Of a stretch of DNA of 64,000 nt, positions 1 to 8,168 are shown piece after piece. The notes under the pieces were generated by a model. That model was not told the DNA's origin. It saw only the letters and a list, made by a program, of their open reading frames with translations, and searched no databases. Origin of the DNA: Melioribacter roseus (GTDB taxonomy: Bacteria; Bacteroidota; Ignavibacteria; Ignavibacteriales; Melioribacteraceae); assembly GCA_020724265.1 (NCBI GenBank), contig DYHH01000003.1, positions 1-64,000 on the forward strand, read 5' to 3'. How positions within the stretch are numbered: position 1 is the stretch's first letter; each line of letters begins with the position of its first letter. A program made the position numbers and the translations under genes.

Positions 1-45
1 TGCCTTACAAGCAGAAGGTCCTTGGTTCGAATCCATGTGCCCCCA
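1..45 (+). tRNA. tRNA-Val (UAC), 3' part only
   Basis: The window opens inside a tRNA. The anticodon loop CTTACAA, flanked by TGC and GCA stem halves, gives anticodon UAC (valine). It is followed by a five-base variable region, a T arm with the GGTTCGAATCC signature and the 3' acceptor strand TGCCCCC with discriminator A. The 5' acceptor strand and D arm lie outside the window. No CCA is encoded after the discriminator, so the end would be added by CCA transferase. Confidence 0.8.
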
Positions 46-51
46 CAATTG

Positions 52-84
52 AAGCTCAAATACATTGCGTATTTGGGCTTTTTG
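52..84 (+). terminator. Rho-independent terminator after tRNA-Val
   Basis: A 12-bp near-perfect hairpin (AAGCTCAAATAC pairing with GTATTTGGGCTT, one G-U pair, five-base loop) is followed by a short T run. It sits seven bases after the tRNA and should end its transcript. Confidence 0.75.
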
Positions 85-165
85 CTTTTAAAGTGTTGTG
101 TCTGAATTTTAATAAGGTCTTAGGTAATGTCGTAGGCATTCTTATAGGAGAATCCATGTACCTCT

Positions 166-194
166 ATAAAAAACCCGTCAGTCGACGGGTTTTT
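166..194. terminator. Bidirectional hairpin terminator
   Basis: A six-base-pair stem, CCCGTC and GACGGG around a four-base loop, has an A run before it and a T run after it, so it can stop transcription on both strands. It separates the plus-strand tRNA from the minus-strand prolyl oligopeptidase gene. Confidence 0.7.
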
Positions 195-291
195 AATTTT
201 ATTAATTGATGGTTTTTTATGTGATGATTGTAAGACTTGAAGATGAGAAATCGTTAATGTTACTTAATTCTCACTTTCTATTTTTCTATCA

Positions 292-2400
292 CTAAATACC
301 AGTTAATCCCAAATTATAAAACATGAACGAAATTATATCCGTATACAATTCAATTGCTTTTGAAGTGCTAGTTCCTGCGCCATGCCCAACTTTAGTTTCT
401 ATTCTAATAAGTATTGGATTTTCAGATGTAGATTTAGCTTGCATCTCTGCAGCATATTTGAATGAATGTGCAGGGAAAACTCTATCATCATGATCGGCTG
501 TTGTTATCATGGTTGCCGGATAATTTAAACCGGATTTTACATTATGAAGAGGGGAGTATTCGTATAAGAATTTAAATTGTTCCGGATCATCACTCGAACC
601 ATATTCGGGAACCCAAGCCCAACCGATTGTAAACTTATGAAATCTCAGCATATCCATAACTCCAACCATCGGGAAGGCAACTTTAAATAACTCCGGTCTT
701 TGATTAATTACTGCGCCCACAAGAAGTCCGCCGTTTGAGCCTCCTTGTATAGCAAGTTTGTTTGGATTTGTATAATTATTTTCAATTAAGTATTCTGCAG
801 CTGCAATATAATCATCGTATACGTTTTGTTTTTTTTCAAGCATACCTGCTTCGTGCCATTCTTTGCCGTATTCACCGCCGCCTCTTAAACATGCCAAAGC
901 ATAAACACCGCCGTTTTCTAAAAGAGGTAGTGCAGTTAGCCTAAAGGATGGTCGCTGAGAAACATTAAAACCGCCGTATGCATAAAGCAACGCCGGGTTT
1001 TCACCGTTCAAATCCAATCCCTTTTTATGAGTAATGAATAACGGAATCTTTGTACCATCTTTACTTTCGTAAAAGATTTGTTTTGTTTTGTAATCTTCAA
1101 TATCGAATTTGATTTCACTTTTTCGGAATAACTCCGTCTCGTTAGTTTCAACATTATATCTGTAAATTGTTGGCGGGTAAGTAAAAGAAGTGAATGTGTA
1201 GAAAACTTCTTTATCTGTTTGTTTTCCTCCAAACCCATATACTGTACCAACACTTGGAAGTTCAATATCATAAAAATATTTACCTTCTTGAGAGTAAACT
1301 TTAACTACATTGTTGGCATCTTTCATATATGTTGCAATTAATTTTTCTCCAACATAAGAAACTGACGAAAGTACATCTTGTGTACCGGGAATTATGTCTT
1401 TCCAATTTTCTCTTGAAGGATTTTCTAAATCGATTAAAATCAGACGATAATTCGGTGCATTATTGTTTGTATGAATGAGGAATTTATCATCGATATTAGC
1501 AACAAAATTATATTCGGATTCCAGTGTATCGACTATTGAAATTATTTGTGAGTCATTCACTAAATCCTTATAAAACAACAAGTTTGATTTAGCAGAACCT
1601 TCCCAAGCATTTATAATTAGATATTTTTCATCATCTGTAACTGATGCAATGAAACCCCTTTTCGGATTCATTTTGTCTTCTAATACAAGCGCATCGTCAG
1701 TTTGGGTAGTACCTATTTTATGATAATATAATTTTTGAAATTCATTCTGTGCTTTTAATTTCTGTTCTTCTTCCGGTTCGTCATATCTGCTATAGAAGAA
1801 ACCATCATTAAACCAAGCAATTGAAGTGAATTTTGCCCAGTTGATATGATCTTCGAGTAAGGATTTATCATCAACATTCATAACAAAGATTTCGCGCCAG
1901 TCGGAACCGCCTCTTGAAATTGCATAAGCTGCATATTTATTGTCATTGGAAAAATATAGTCCTGCTAATGAAACGGAACCGTCATCCGATAGCAAATTCG
2001 GATCCAAAAATACTTCCGGTTCGGCATCAAGTGATTCTTGGATATAGATTACACTTTGTTCCTGCAGTCCGTCATTTTTTGAGAAGATATAAAAATCGCC
2101 GACTTTTTTTGGCGCGGAATATTTTTCATAATTCCATAACTCGGTTATGCGGTTTTTAATGTCTTCCCTAAATGAAATTTGAGATAAATAATTTTCTGTA
2201 AACTGGTATTGTGCTTCCACCCAAATTGCGGTTTCTTCGGAATTATTATCTTCCAACCATCTGTAAGGATCTGCAACTTGCACACCGTGATAATCTTCAA
2301 CTAAATCAATTTTTTTTGTGTCAGGATAATTGAACTTGCTTTGAGCAAGTATAAAGAAGGAAAAACTTACCGCAATAATTAGTATAAAATACTTTTGCAT
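292..2400 (-). CDS. Prolyl oligopeptidase, S9A serine peptidase, secreted
   Basis: This 702-residue protein matches the usual length of the prolyl oligopeptidase family, which cuts after proline in short peptides. It starts with a hydrophobic signal peptide ending near the Ala-Gln at residues 19-20, so it is probably periplasmic. The N-terminus has the family signature DYHGVQVADPYRWLED, then a beta-propeller, then the alpha/beta-hydrolase domain. The nucleophile motif GGSNGG puts the catalytic serine near residue 555, with the Asp in the TADHDDRV region and the His in KVGHGAG. The nearest minus-strand neighbour upstream is about 90 bp away, so it is probably transcribed alone. The family is clear from the sequence; location and substrate are inferred. 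Confidence 0.95.
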   Translation of the reverse strand: MQKYFILIIAVSFSFFILAQSKFNYPDTKKIDLVEDYHGVQVADPYRWLEDNNSEETAIWVEAQYQFTENYLSQISFREDIKNRITELWNYEKYSAPKKVGDFYIFSKNDGLQEQSVIYIQESLDAEPEVFLDPNLLSDDGSVSLAGLYFSNDNKYAAYAISRGGSDWREIFVMNVDDKSLLEDHINWAKFTSIAWFNDGFFYSRYDEPEEEQKLKAQNEFQKLYYHKIGTTQTDDALVLEDKMNPKRGFIASVTDDEKYLIINAWEGSAKSNLLFYKDLVNDSQIISIVDTLESEYNFVANIDDKFLIHTNNNAPNYRLILIDLENPSRENWKDIIPGTQDVLSSVSYVGEKLIATYMKDANNVVKVYSQEGKYFYDIELPSVGTVYGFGGKQTDKEVFYTFTSFTYPPTIYRYNVETNETELFRKSEIKFDIEDYKTKQIFYESKDGTKIPLFITHKKGLDLNGENPALLYAYGGFNVSQRPSFRLTALPLLENGGVYALACLRGGGEYGKEWHEAGMLEKKQNVYDDYIAAAEYLIENNYTNPNKLAIQGGSNGGLLVGAVINQRPELFKVAFPMVGVMDMLRFHKFTIGWAWVPEYGSSDDPEQFKFLYEYSPLHNVKSGLNYPATMITTADHDDRVFPAHSFKYAAEMQAKSTSENPILIRIETKVGHGAGTSTSKAIELYTDIISFMFYNLGLTGI

Positions 2401-2493
2401 AATTCACTCCCCATTTTTTGAATATAGATTTCTGAGACTAATAAATTTAATTATTTTTTTTGTCAGCTCATTATTAGGATAACGAATCGTATT

Positions 2494-3300
2494 TTATTTT
2501 TTGGTACCGGTTGTTTCTGCAAGTTTAGTGTGATGTATAAATGATATTTCTTCGTATGTGTCGGAATATCCGAAAATATAATAACCTTTTTTTGAAAGCT
2601 GCTGAACTATTCTTTTGGATTTGTACTCAGGCAATTCAAAATTCCTATCGTGAAATTCAATTAATAATTGATCAATAGTAACAGGGGATTCGATAATCTT
2701 TTCCAACACTTCATACTCTGCACCTTCGATATCCATTTTTAGAACATCGATATGATTATGTTTCAGTTCGTTTGTGATATCGTCAAAAGATTTCATAAGT
2801 ACATTTATAGTTCTTTCTTTACTTACCGCATCATGTGCGATTAAACTTCCCGAAATTCCTTTCGGATTTTGCGGTAGAAAAAATTTAACAATTCCAGTTG
2901 TTGAAGGGCTAATTCCGTAATTATTAAAATGAAATTTACCGGGTAGTTTTTGTCTGTTTATCCAATCTATTGATTTTGGAGTTGGGTCAAACGCGTGTAT
3001 CTTACAATTATGATTTTTAATGCATGCAAGATCAAATGATATATCCTTGCCGATCCCGAACGAATATATAATTGAATTCTCATTTAGAATATCGGGGTGA
3101 ATGTAGAAACCTCCGTAGCTTGTTCCATACCATTTGTGATTGCATTTAATGTTGACTTTCAAATGAGCTACTTTTCTTTGATCAATTTCTTTACTCAGTT
3201 TTTTCTTTCTCTTTCTTGCTTTAGCATTCAACCTGTAGAAATTAACTTTATCTCTTACGAATAAAAACATGCTTGTCAATTTTTTCTTAAGCGAATACAT
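2494..3300 (-). CDS. FkbM family SAM-dependent methyltransferase
   Basis: This 268-residue protein has the layout of FkbM-type methyltransferases. A basic N-terminal helix is followed by a SAM-binding region around FGIGKDISFD and HAFDPTP, and by the family hallmark VLKMDIEGAEYEVL near the C-terminal half. FkbM enzymes usually O-methylate sugars or other hydroxyl groups, often on surface polysaccharides or secondary metabolites. No glycan cluster surrounds it here, so the substrate is unknown. The highly basic N-terminal 45 residues have no obvious signal peptide. Confidence 0.85.
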   Translation of the reverse strand: MYSLKKKLTSMFLFVRDKVNFYRLNAKARKRKKKLSKEIDQRKVAHLKVNIKCNHKWYGTSYGGFYIHPDILNENSIIYSFGIGKDISFDLACIKNHNCKIHAFDPTPKSIDWINRQKLPGKFHFNNYGISPSTTGIVKFFLPQNPKGISGSLIAHDAVSKERTINVLMKSFDDITNELKHNHIDVLKMDIEGAEYEVLEKIIESPVTIDQLLIEFHDRNFELPEYKSKRIVQQLSKKGYYIFGYSDTYEEISFIHHTKLAETTGTKK

Positions 3301-3645
3301 AAAAAATCCTTATAAAAATTCTTAAAGCTGATTATTATTTTAAGCGATATCCATTCCCAAAATAGAATAAATGAGATAATTAGTAACTAAAGATAACAGA
3401 ATTTTTAAATTATCGTTTTTATAAATATTCTCTTCGGTAGACAGTTAGATAGTAAGATTTTACTTGATTCATAGGTCATTATGCGCAATAATATTTTTTT
3501 TAAATCGAAATATTAATGAGAAGATTGCAATAAGTTATATGCGAATTAATATTTAGAAAGTTTGAAATAAAATAGTAGTATTAACAACTATTTATACTGT
3601 ACTCAGTAAAGCAAATTTAGTGTTCCATCATTCCATAGAATGCCT
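3301..3645. other. Gene-free divergent intergenic region
   Basis: This AT-rich stretch lies between the divergent FkbM gene and the small membrane protein gene. I see no open frame with coding character and no strong hairpin. It presumably holds the two promoters. Confidence 0.5.
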
Positions 3646-3653
3646 TATATTTG
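3646..3653 (+). promoter_or_regulatory. Possible Bacteroidota-type -7 promoter box
   Basis: TATATTTG matches the TAnnTTTG -7 consensus used by the Bacteroidota housekeeping sigma factor. It lies 22 bases before the preferred ATG of the small membrane protein. I see no convincing -33 TTG box at the right spacing. Confidence 0.3.
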
Positions 3654-3674
3654 ACAAGTGTTAATCGGGAATTT

Positions 3675-3887
3675 ATGGCGAGAAAAATTAAAAAACTTAT
3701 TGTTGCGGTAATTGGTTTTACAATCCTGCTTATCGGTTTGATTGTTGTGTTTACACCGGGTCCTGCAATACTTATAATTCCTGTTGGTTTGGCTGTACTT
3801 GCAACAGAATTTGTTTGGGCTGAAAAACTTCTTCATCATTTCAAAGTCAAAGTCAATTCGATTCTTCCGAAAAGAAAAAGCAAATAG
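3675..3887 (+). CDS. Small membrane protein, PGPGW-like
   Basis: This is a 70-residue protein from the ATG at 3675. A longer frame opens at a TTG at 3651, but that TTG lies inside the putative promoter box and adds no conserved-looking sequence. A basic start (MARKIKK) precedes a hydrophobic helix. The motif FTPGPAILIIP and a second hydrophobic helix follow, and the tail is basic. This arrangement resembles the small two-helix PGPGW (TIGR02611-like) membrane family, whose function is unknown. It stands alone between a divergent gene and a convergent operon. Confidence 0.65.
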   Translation: MARKIKKLIVAVIGFTILLIGLIVVFTPGPAILIIPVGLAVLATEFVWAEKLLHHFKVKVNSILPKRKSK

Positions 3888-3897
3888 TAGTAAAAAA

Positions 3898-3933
3898 AAC
3901 CTTCGAATCATATAATATAATGACCCGAAGGTT
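3898..3933 (-). terminator. Hairpin terminator for the cytochrome operon
   Basis: The arms AACCTTCG and CGAAGGTT enclose a 20-base loop. On the minus strand the stem is followed by a run of eight T, so it should end the minus-strand cytochrome/porin transcript; it may also act on the plus-strand gene. Confidence 0.65.
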
Positions 3934-3957
3934 TAATCAATTTGTTAAAGGTATTTC

Positions 3958-5142
3958 TTAGAAAGCAGTAACAAATCCTATTCCTACTTGTCCAAATTCA
4001 TTTTCTAAGTCATAAGTTATTTCGGTAAATAATCTGATATTTCTTCTAAGTACCCATCCTATATGACCGGTAGCTTTAGAAATATTCAGATGGGCATAAT
4101 CGGAATCCTGCCAATTATATAAAGCAGCAGCATACCATTTACTTTTATCGCCGTCGGGAGTATAAATCAGTTCTGCAAACATTCCTTTTGTTTCTATATT
4201 CTCTGCATTTGAATATAAAATTTTTGATACCGGCTGTGAATCTTTACGCAATAGGAATTGAGCATTCAACTCAAACAAATCATCAATGCTGAGAGTTAAA
4301 TCCCCGCCGGCATACCAAACCTCGTTTGTAAAATAATCACCACCTTGTTCTAAATCTTCTTTACCGTAATACCCGAAACCACCTATTCTAAAATAATCAC
4401 CAATATCTTGAGATATTCTTCCGGCAAAATTTTTATGTTTATCGTAATCAAAATTCTTTAATACATCAGCACCTCCTATACCGGTTCCGTTTAATACTTC
4501 AACTATAATATCTGTACCGGTATCGAAACCGTAAGTCAGCATAATTCCCCGGTCGTAAGCTAAGTTGATTCTTGAGGCACCCACTTTTGTTTTGTAGATA
4601 TCATAATCATCAAATGTTAATCTCAGTTCTCTTTTGAATAACGGATCGGAGACCTGAAATTGTCCGATATATAAATCAAGTTCGGTTCCGAATAAGTTAT
4701 TAAACATAAGAAATGCATCTTCTATACCGGCAACATGCCCGCGCTCACTAAAGAAGAAATAAAAATAATAAGCTATATCGGGTGCAATTTCACCGCCGGA
4801 AAGTAGTTTCAAATTATACGGTGCATTAAAATCACTCTTATCGGAATTGTTATGATTATATGTTACCAGTCCATCTAATCTAACAGCTAATGGAAGATCA
4901 CGGATAAGGAATAAATCATCATCACCGGTATTAACATAATAACGAGGATTAGTTTTATCGGAAAGTACAAAACCGTTACCGGCAAATTCATCACCGTATG
5001 CTTTTAATCTTGGTGCAGGTGCATGACAAGTTGTGCAGCTCATGTTATACTTTCTTGCAAATGCCGGTATTGCAAGAAGCGTATCAGATAAGAATAAGAC
5101 AAAAATTAATAAACCAACTACTTGAAAAATTATTCGTTTCAT
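3958..5142 (-). CDS. Outer-membrane porin-like protein with one c-type heme site
   Basis: This 394-residue protein has a signal peptide (about residues 1-25), one heme c site CTTCH at residues 36-40, and a long region of alternating strands rich in Tyr, Gly and Asp. It ends in the aromatic C-terminus GIGFVTAF, a typical outer-membrane beta-barrel signal. It looks like a beta-barrel carrying a single periplasmic heme. It starts 12 bp after the five-heme cytochrome gene on the same strand, so the two are very likely one operon. Together they could form a porin-cytochrome route moving electrons across the outer membrane. The heme site and barrel character are visible; the electron-conduit role is inferred. 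Confidence 0.7.
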   Translation of the reverse strand: MKRIIFQVVGLLIFVLFLSDTLLAIPAFARKYNMSCTTCHAPAPRLKAYGDEFAGNGFVLSDKTNPRYYVNTGDDDLFLIRDLPLAVRLDGLVTYNHNNSDKSDFNAPYNLKLLSGGEIAPDIAYYFYFFFSERGHVAGIEDAFLMFNNLFGTELDLYIGQFQVSDPLFKRELRLTFDDYDIYKTKVGASRINLAYDRGIMLTYGFDTGTDIIVEVLNGTGIGGADVLKNFDYDKHKNFAGRISQDIGDYFRIGGFGYYGKEDLEQGGDYFTNEVWYAGGDLTLSIDDLFELNAQFLLRKDSQPVSKILYSNAENIETKGMFAELIYTPDGDKSKWYAAALYNWQDSDYAHLNISKATGHIGWVLRRNIRLFTEITYDLENEFGQVGIGFVTAF

Positions 5143-5154
5143 TTTTTCACCTCA

Positions 5155-6501
5155 TTAATAGAAAACAGTAAATTCGGTACTATGTTCACCAACTTTAATT
5201 ACTTCCATTTCTTCATCCGGAACTTCTAAAAATTTTCCAACCGATGTAACTAATTTTTGATAATTAATAGTCGCCGTTACTTTAACTTTCCCTTCGGCAA
5301 TTTCATAAGGTAAATTAAAAGTGAATGTTTCGATTTTGGTTTCTCTTGGACCGAAACGGTAATCTACTCCAAGCGAAGCAGTATTCCATTGTTGAATTGT
5401 CATTCTCCCTTGAGGATCAAAATAAGGCATTCTAAAAATTCTGTTGCCGAATGGGATTGCATCTCTTTGCACACCTTTGAAATCCGGCATATCAAGCGGA
5501 ACACCCATATCTTGGTAAGCTAATACATCTGCTGCGATAGTATACTCTTCTCCTTCAAATCCTTTCTTATCGACAGGTAAGTGATAAGTATTTCCTTCCG
5601 AATCTTCGGCTTCAACATGAAGCCAAACAATTCTATCTTCAACTGAACCGGTAGGAAATTTATGACCGGTTTTTTGATTGAATAAAGCAACGGTAAGTTT
5701 AACAACATCACCCGGTTCGACTTCGCGAATATCCGGGTGAATTCTGACTTCAATTGTTCCTTTAACTTTACCGGGATCGTGTGCACCGTGGAATAAATGC
5801 AATTTAGTATCTGGATAAGTAATTCCCATCGTTGCACTTTTTGTTTCAGCTTTTGTCATGTGACAGTCTTGACATCTTACATTTTCTTCGGCATAAGGAC
5901 CCTCTTTCCATTCCAATTGAGTTGATTTTACCCATATATCGTATGGACTTTTTTCGTTATGGCAAATTCCGCAGAACTCCGTTGTTTTATGAAATTCCGA
6001 TCTAACAATTTGATGAGCCGGTGAATCTATATCACCTTTGCGTGAACTATATTTTGTTTTCCCGGGTGACATTATGTAATTAAAATTGTACGGTATATCT
6101 CCGGCAAAACCTGTAATAGTATGACACACATCGCACGAAACAGATTCATTTGCTCTCGAATTTTCCGAAGGGAATGGGGGAGGGTTATCTCCGGAAATAT
6201 AAGCAATCGGTGTATGACATCCGTTACAACCTTCTTTAACTTCCGCAACTTTCTCGTCTCTCTCTGCATGCGGTACTGCTAATTTGAAATACTCAATTTC
6301 ATCCCAATGGTGAGTATATGCTTGAGACATCATTGCTTGTTTCCATTGTTGATAAAAATCAGTATGGCAGGATGTTCCGCAGTATTCCGGTTTTTCAAAA
6401 TCATCATAAGTAAAGTCGCCAATTTTTGTAGCTTCTTGCGGGATAATTGTTACAAAGAAGATAAAGAAAGGTAAAAGTGAATGAAGTAACTTTTTTAACA
6501 T
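5155..6501 (-). CDS. Multiheme cytochrome c, five putative heme sites
   Basis: This 448-residue exported protein has a signal peptide at residues 1-22. It carries four canonical CXXCH sites (CNGCH 92-96, CDVCH 123-127, CGICH 177-181, CQDCH 210-214) and one CXXXCH variant (CGTSCH 41-46). Histidines between them could be distal ligands. The order resembles cytochrome c554-like multiheme proteins. The C-terminal half has no heme sites and looks like a beta-sandwich (GHKFPTGSVEDRIVWLHV region). As first gene of the operon with the heme-bearing porin, it probably passes electrons to or from it in the periplasm. The redox partner and direction are unknown. Confidence 0.85.
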   Translation of the reverse strand: MLKKLLHSLLPFFIFFVTIIPQEATKIGDFTYDDFEKPEYCGTSCHTDFYQQWKQAMMSQAYTHHWDEIEYFKLAVPHAERDEKVAEVKEGCNGCHTPIAYISGDNPPPFPSENSRANESVSCDVCHTITGFAGDIPYNFNYIMSPGKTKYSSRKGDIDSPAHQIVRSEFHKTTEFCGICHNEKSPYDIWVKSTQLEWKEGPYAEENVRCQDCHMTKAETKSATMGITYPDTKLHLFHGAHDPGKVKGTIEVRIHPDIREVEPGDVVKLTVALFNQKTGHKFPTGSVEDRIVWLHVEAEDSEGNTYHLPVDKKGFEGEEYTIAADVLAYQDMGVPLDMPDFKGVQRDAIPFGNRIFRMPYFDPQGRMTIQQWNTASLGVDYRFGPRETKIETFTFNLPYEIAEGKVKVTATINYQKLVTSVGKFLEVPDEEMEVIKVGEHSTEFTVFY

Positions 6502-6676
6502 TTTACCTCCGTGAAATTAGTACAAATCAAATTAGGTAAAAATATTAAGATGTTCAAATCTTATTCTAACTTCTTTGTGAAAGAAATCTCAAATATCAGT
6601 GTTGTCCTAAATATTCCCGCCTAAGCAATAAAAGAATGAAATATTGTATTTATTCCAAACAATATATATCGTTTTG

Positions 6677-6731
6677 AACTCAACCCCCCAGCCCCCTTCT
6701 CTTTGAAGAGAAGGGGGGAGGGGGATGAGTT
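6677..6731. repeat. GC-rich palindromic intergenic repeat, copy 1
   Basis: A 55-bp imperfect inverted repeat begins AACTCAACCCCCC and ends GGGGGATGAGTT, with a TTCTCTT/AGAGAA inner stem. It stands out sharply in AT-rich DNA. Related copies are at 26824-26884 and 27477-27564, with eroded ones near 12930 and 28651. It lies in the otherwise empty divergent region 6502-6901. Confidence 0.8.
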
Positions 6732-6901
6732 ATTTGATATACAAAAATCAAATACATTCGACAAAATTATGCAAGCAAATTTTTTTGATAAAATTATTTT
6801 TGATAGAGGCGTCAAATATTATTCTAAATACTTTGTTTTCACATTTTTATTGACGGATGTTCTTTATAAATTTACCGACTATAATAATTACTAGAGATAA
6901 A

Positions 6902-8155
6902 ATGCTATTGAAAATTCATAAGTCATTTATTGTTTTTTTCTTTTTAGCTGTAAGTTTATTTGCGCAAACCGGGGTATTTAAATCCTATCATTTTAACGGT
7001 AAGAAAAGTGCTGAAATATCATACTCCAATGGAATTTATGACGGTATTTCATATTGGTATTATGAGAACGGCAATCTGAAAGAAATGAAAACATTTGCAA
7101 ACGGAAAACTAAACGGCTGGTGCAGATCATATTATGAATCTGGTTTATTGAAGGAAGAGAAATTTGTAAACAACGGGTATATAGAAGGAATTGTAAAACG
7201 ATATTACGCAAACGGTGCTTTGAAAGAAATAATAAATTATGAAAAGGGGAAACTTATTAAAGCAACTAATTTTGATTATGATCGTTATTATCAAGCTCCG
7301 ATAGAAGCATATAGAGCAGGAAATCAACAGCAAGTTGTTCAAAAGAAAACAGACGAATTTTTGTGTGATGCAAAGATTTGTCCGCAACCTTTAGGAGGTA
7401 TGTCTTCAATTTATGAAAAATTAATTTACCCGCCTGATGCAAAAGCATATGGTCTGGAAGGTATTGTCAGACTAATAGTTACTGTAGATAAAAATGGTTC
7501 AGTTACTGATGCAAAAGTTTTAAAAGGAATTGGACTCGGATGCGATGAAGCTGCAATTGAAGCGGTTCGTAAAACAAGATTCTTACCCGGGCAAAATGAT
7601 AGCGGTCCGGTTATTTCTAATCTTACAATAAACGTCGAATTCAAACTCGAAAAATTTGAAGAAGTTGTAGCAGTAAAAGAAGTCCCAAAATACGTGCAGG
7701 AATCAGAACAAAATTATTCTTCACCAACAATAGGACATTCGACAACCAGAATAACTCCGGAAAATCCTCCGGATCAATCTTCACAGTTGAAGGAAGAAAC
7801 TAAAATTGAATCGGTTATCTCTGAAGAAACCAGAGTTGCTATAAGTCCGATTGATAATTTTAACTGCAGCGGTGTTGATGTTTGTGCTAAACCAAAAGAT
7901 GGTATTAGAGCGGTTATAAATAATTTCAAAATTCCTAAAAGAGTAAGAGAAAATAATGTTAAAGGTAATGTAATTGTACTTTGCGATGTAGATGAAACAG
8001 GACATGTTACTAATACAATAGTAGTGAAAGATTTGCCGCATGGCGCCGGATTAGCAGCAGAAGTTGCTTTACTTGGAACTAAATTTGAACCGGCTCAATT
8101 AAATGGAAAACCGGTACGATCAAAAGTTTCCGTAACCGTACCGGTTAATTATTAA
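6902..8155 (+). CDS. MORN/YwqK-like repeats plus two TonB C-terminal-like domains
   Basis: This is a 417-residue exported protein from the ATG at 6902; an upstream in-frame ATG at 6857 is less likely because it would displace the signal peptide. After the signal peptide come about five YwqK/MORN-like repeats of the type GxYYENGNLKEMKTFANGKLNG (residues 20-115). Next is a TonB-C-like domain (about 160-255, YPPDAKAYGLEGIVRLIV), a Ser/Thr/Glu-rich linker, and a second, shorter TonB-C-like domain to the end. TonB-C domains contact TonB-dependent receptors, but the usual inner-membrane anchor and Pro-rich spacer are missing. This is probably a periplasmic protein with a binding or cell-envelope role, not a classical energy transducer. 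Confidence 0.7.
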   Translation: MLLKIHKSFIVFFFLAVSLFAQTGVFKSYHFNGKKSAEISYSNGIYDGISYWYYENGNLKEMKTFANGKLNGWCRSYYESGLLKEEKFVNNGYIEGIVKRYYANGALKEIINYEKGKLIKATNFDYDRYYQAPIEAYRAGNQQQVVQKKTDEFLCDAKICPQPLGGMSSIYEKLIYPPDAKAYGLEGIVRLIVTVDKNGSVTDAKVLKGIGLGCDEAAIEAVRKTRFLPGQNDSGPVISNLTINVEFKLEKFEEVVAVKEVPKYVQESEQNYSSPTIGHSTTRITPENPPDQSSQLKEETKIESVISEETRVAISPIDNFNCSGVDVCAKPKDGIRAVINNFKIPKRVRENNVKGNVIVLCDVDETGHVTNTIVVKDLPHGAGLAAEVALLGTKFEPAQLNGKPVRSKVSVTVPVNY

Positions 8156-8168
8156 ATAGGAATTTAAG

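Noticed and set aside
1-200. tRNA-associated integration site for the defence island
   Set aside because: The island starts near 13000, far from the tRNA, and I saw no repeat of the tRNA 3' end further along the window.
6703-6894. Plus-strand 63-codon frame before the MORN/TonB-C gene
   Set aside because: It begins in the palindromic repeat and overlaps the true upstream region. The protein is low-complexity with no ribosome site.
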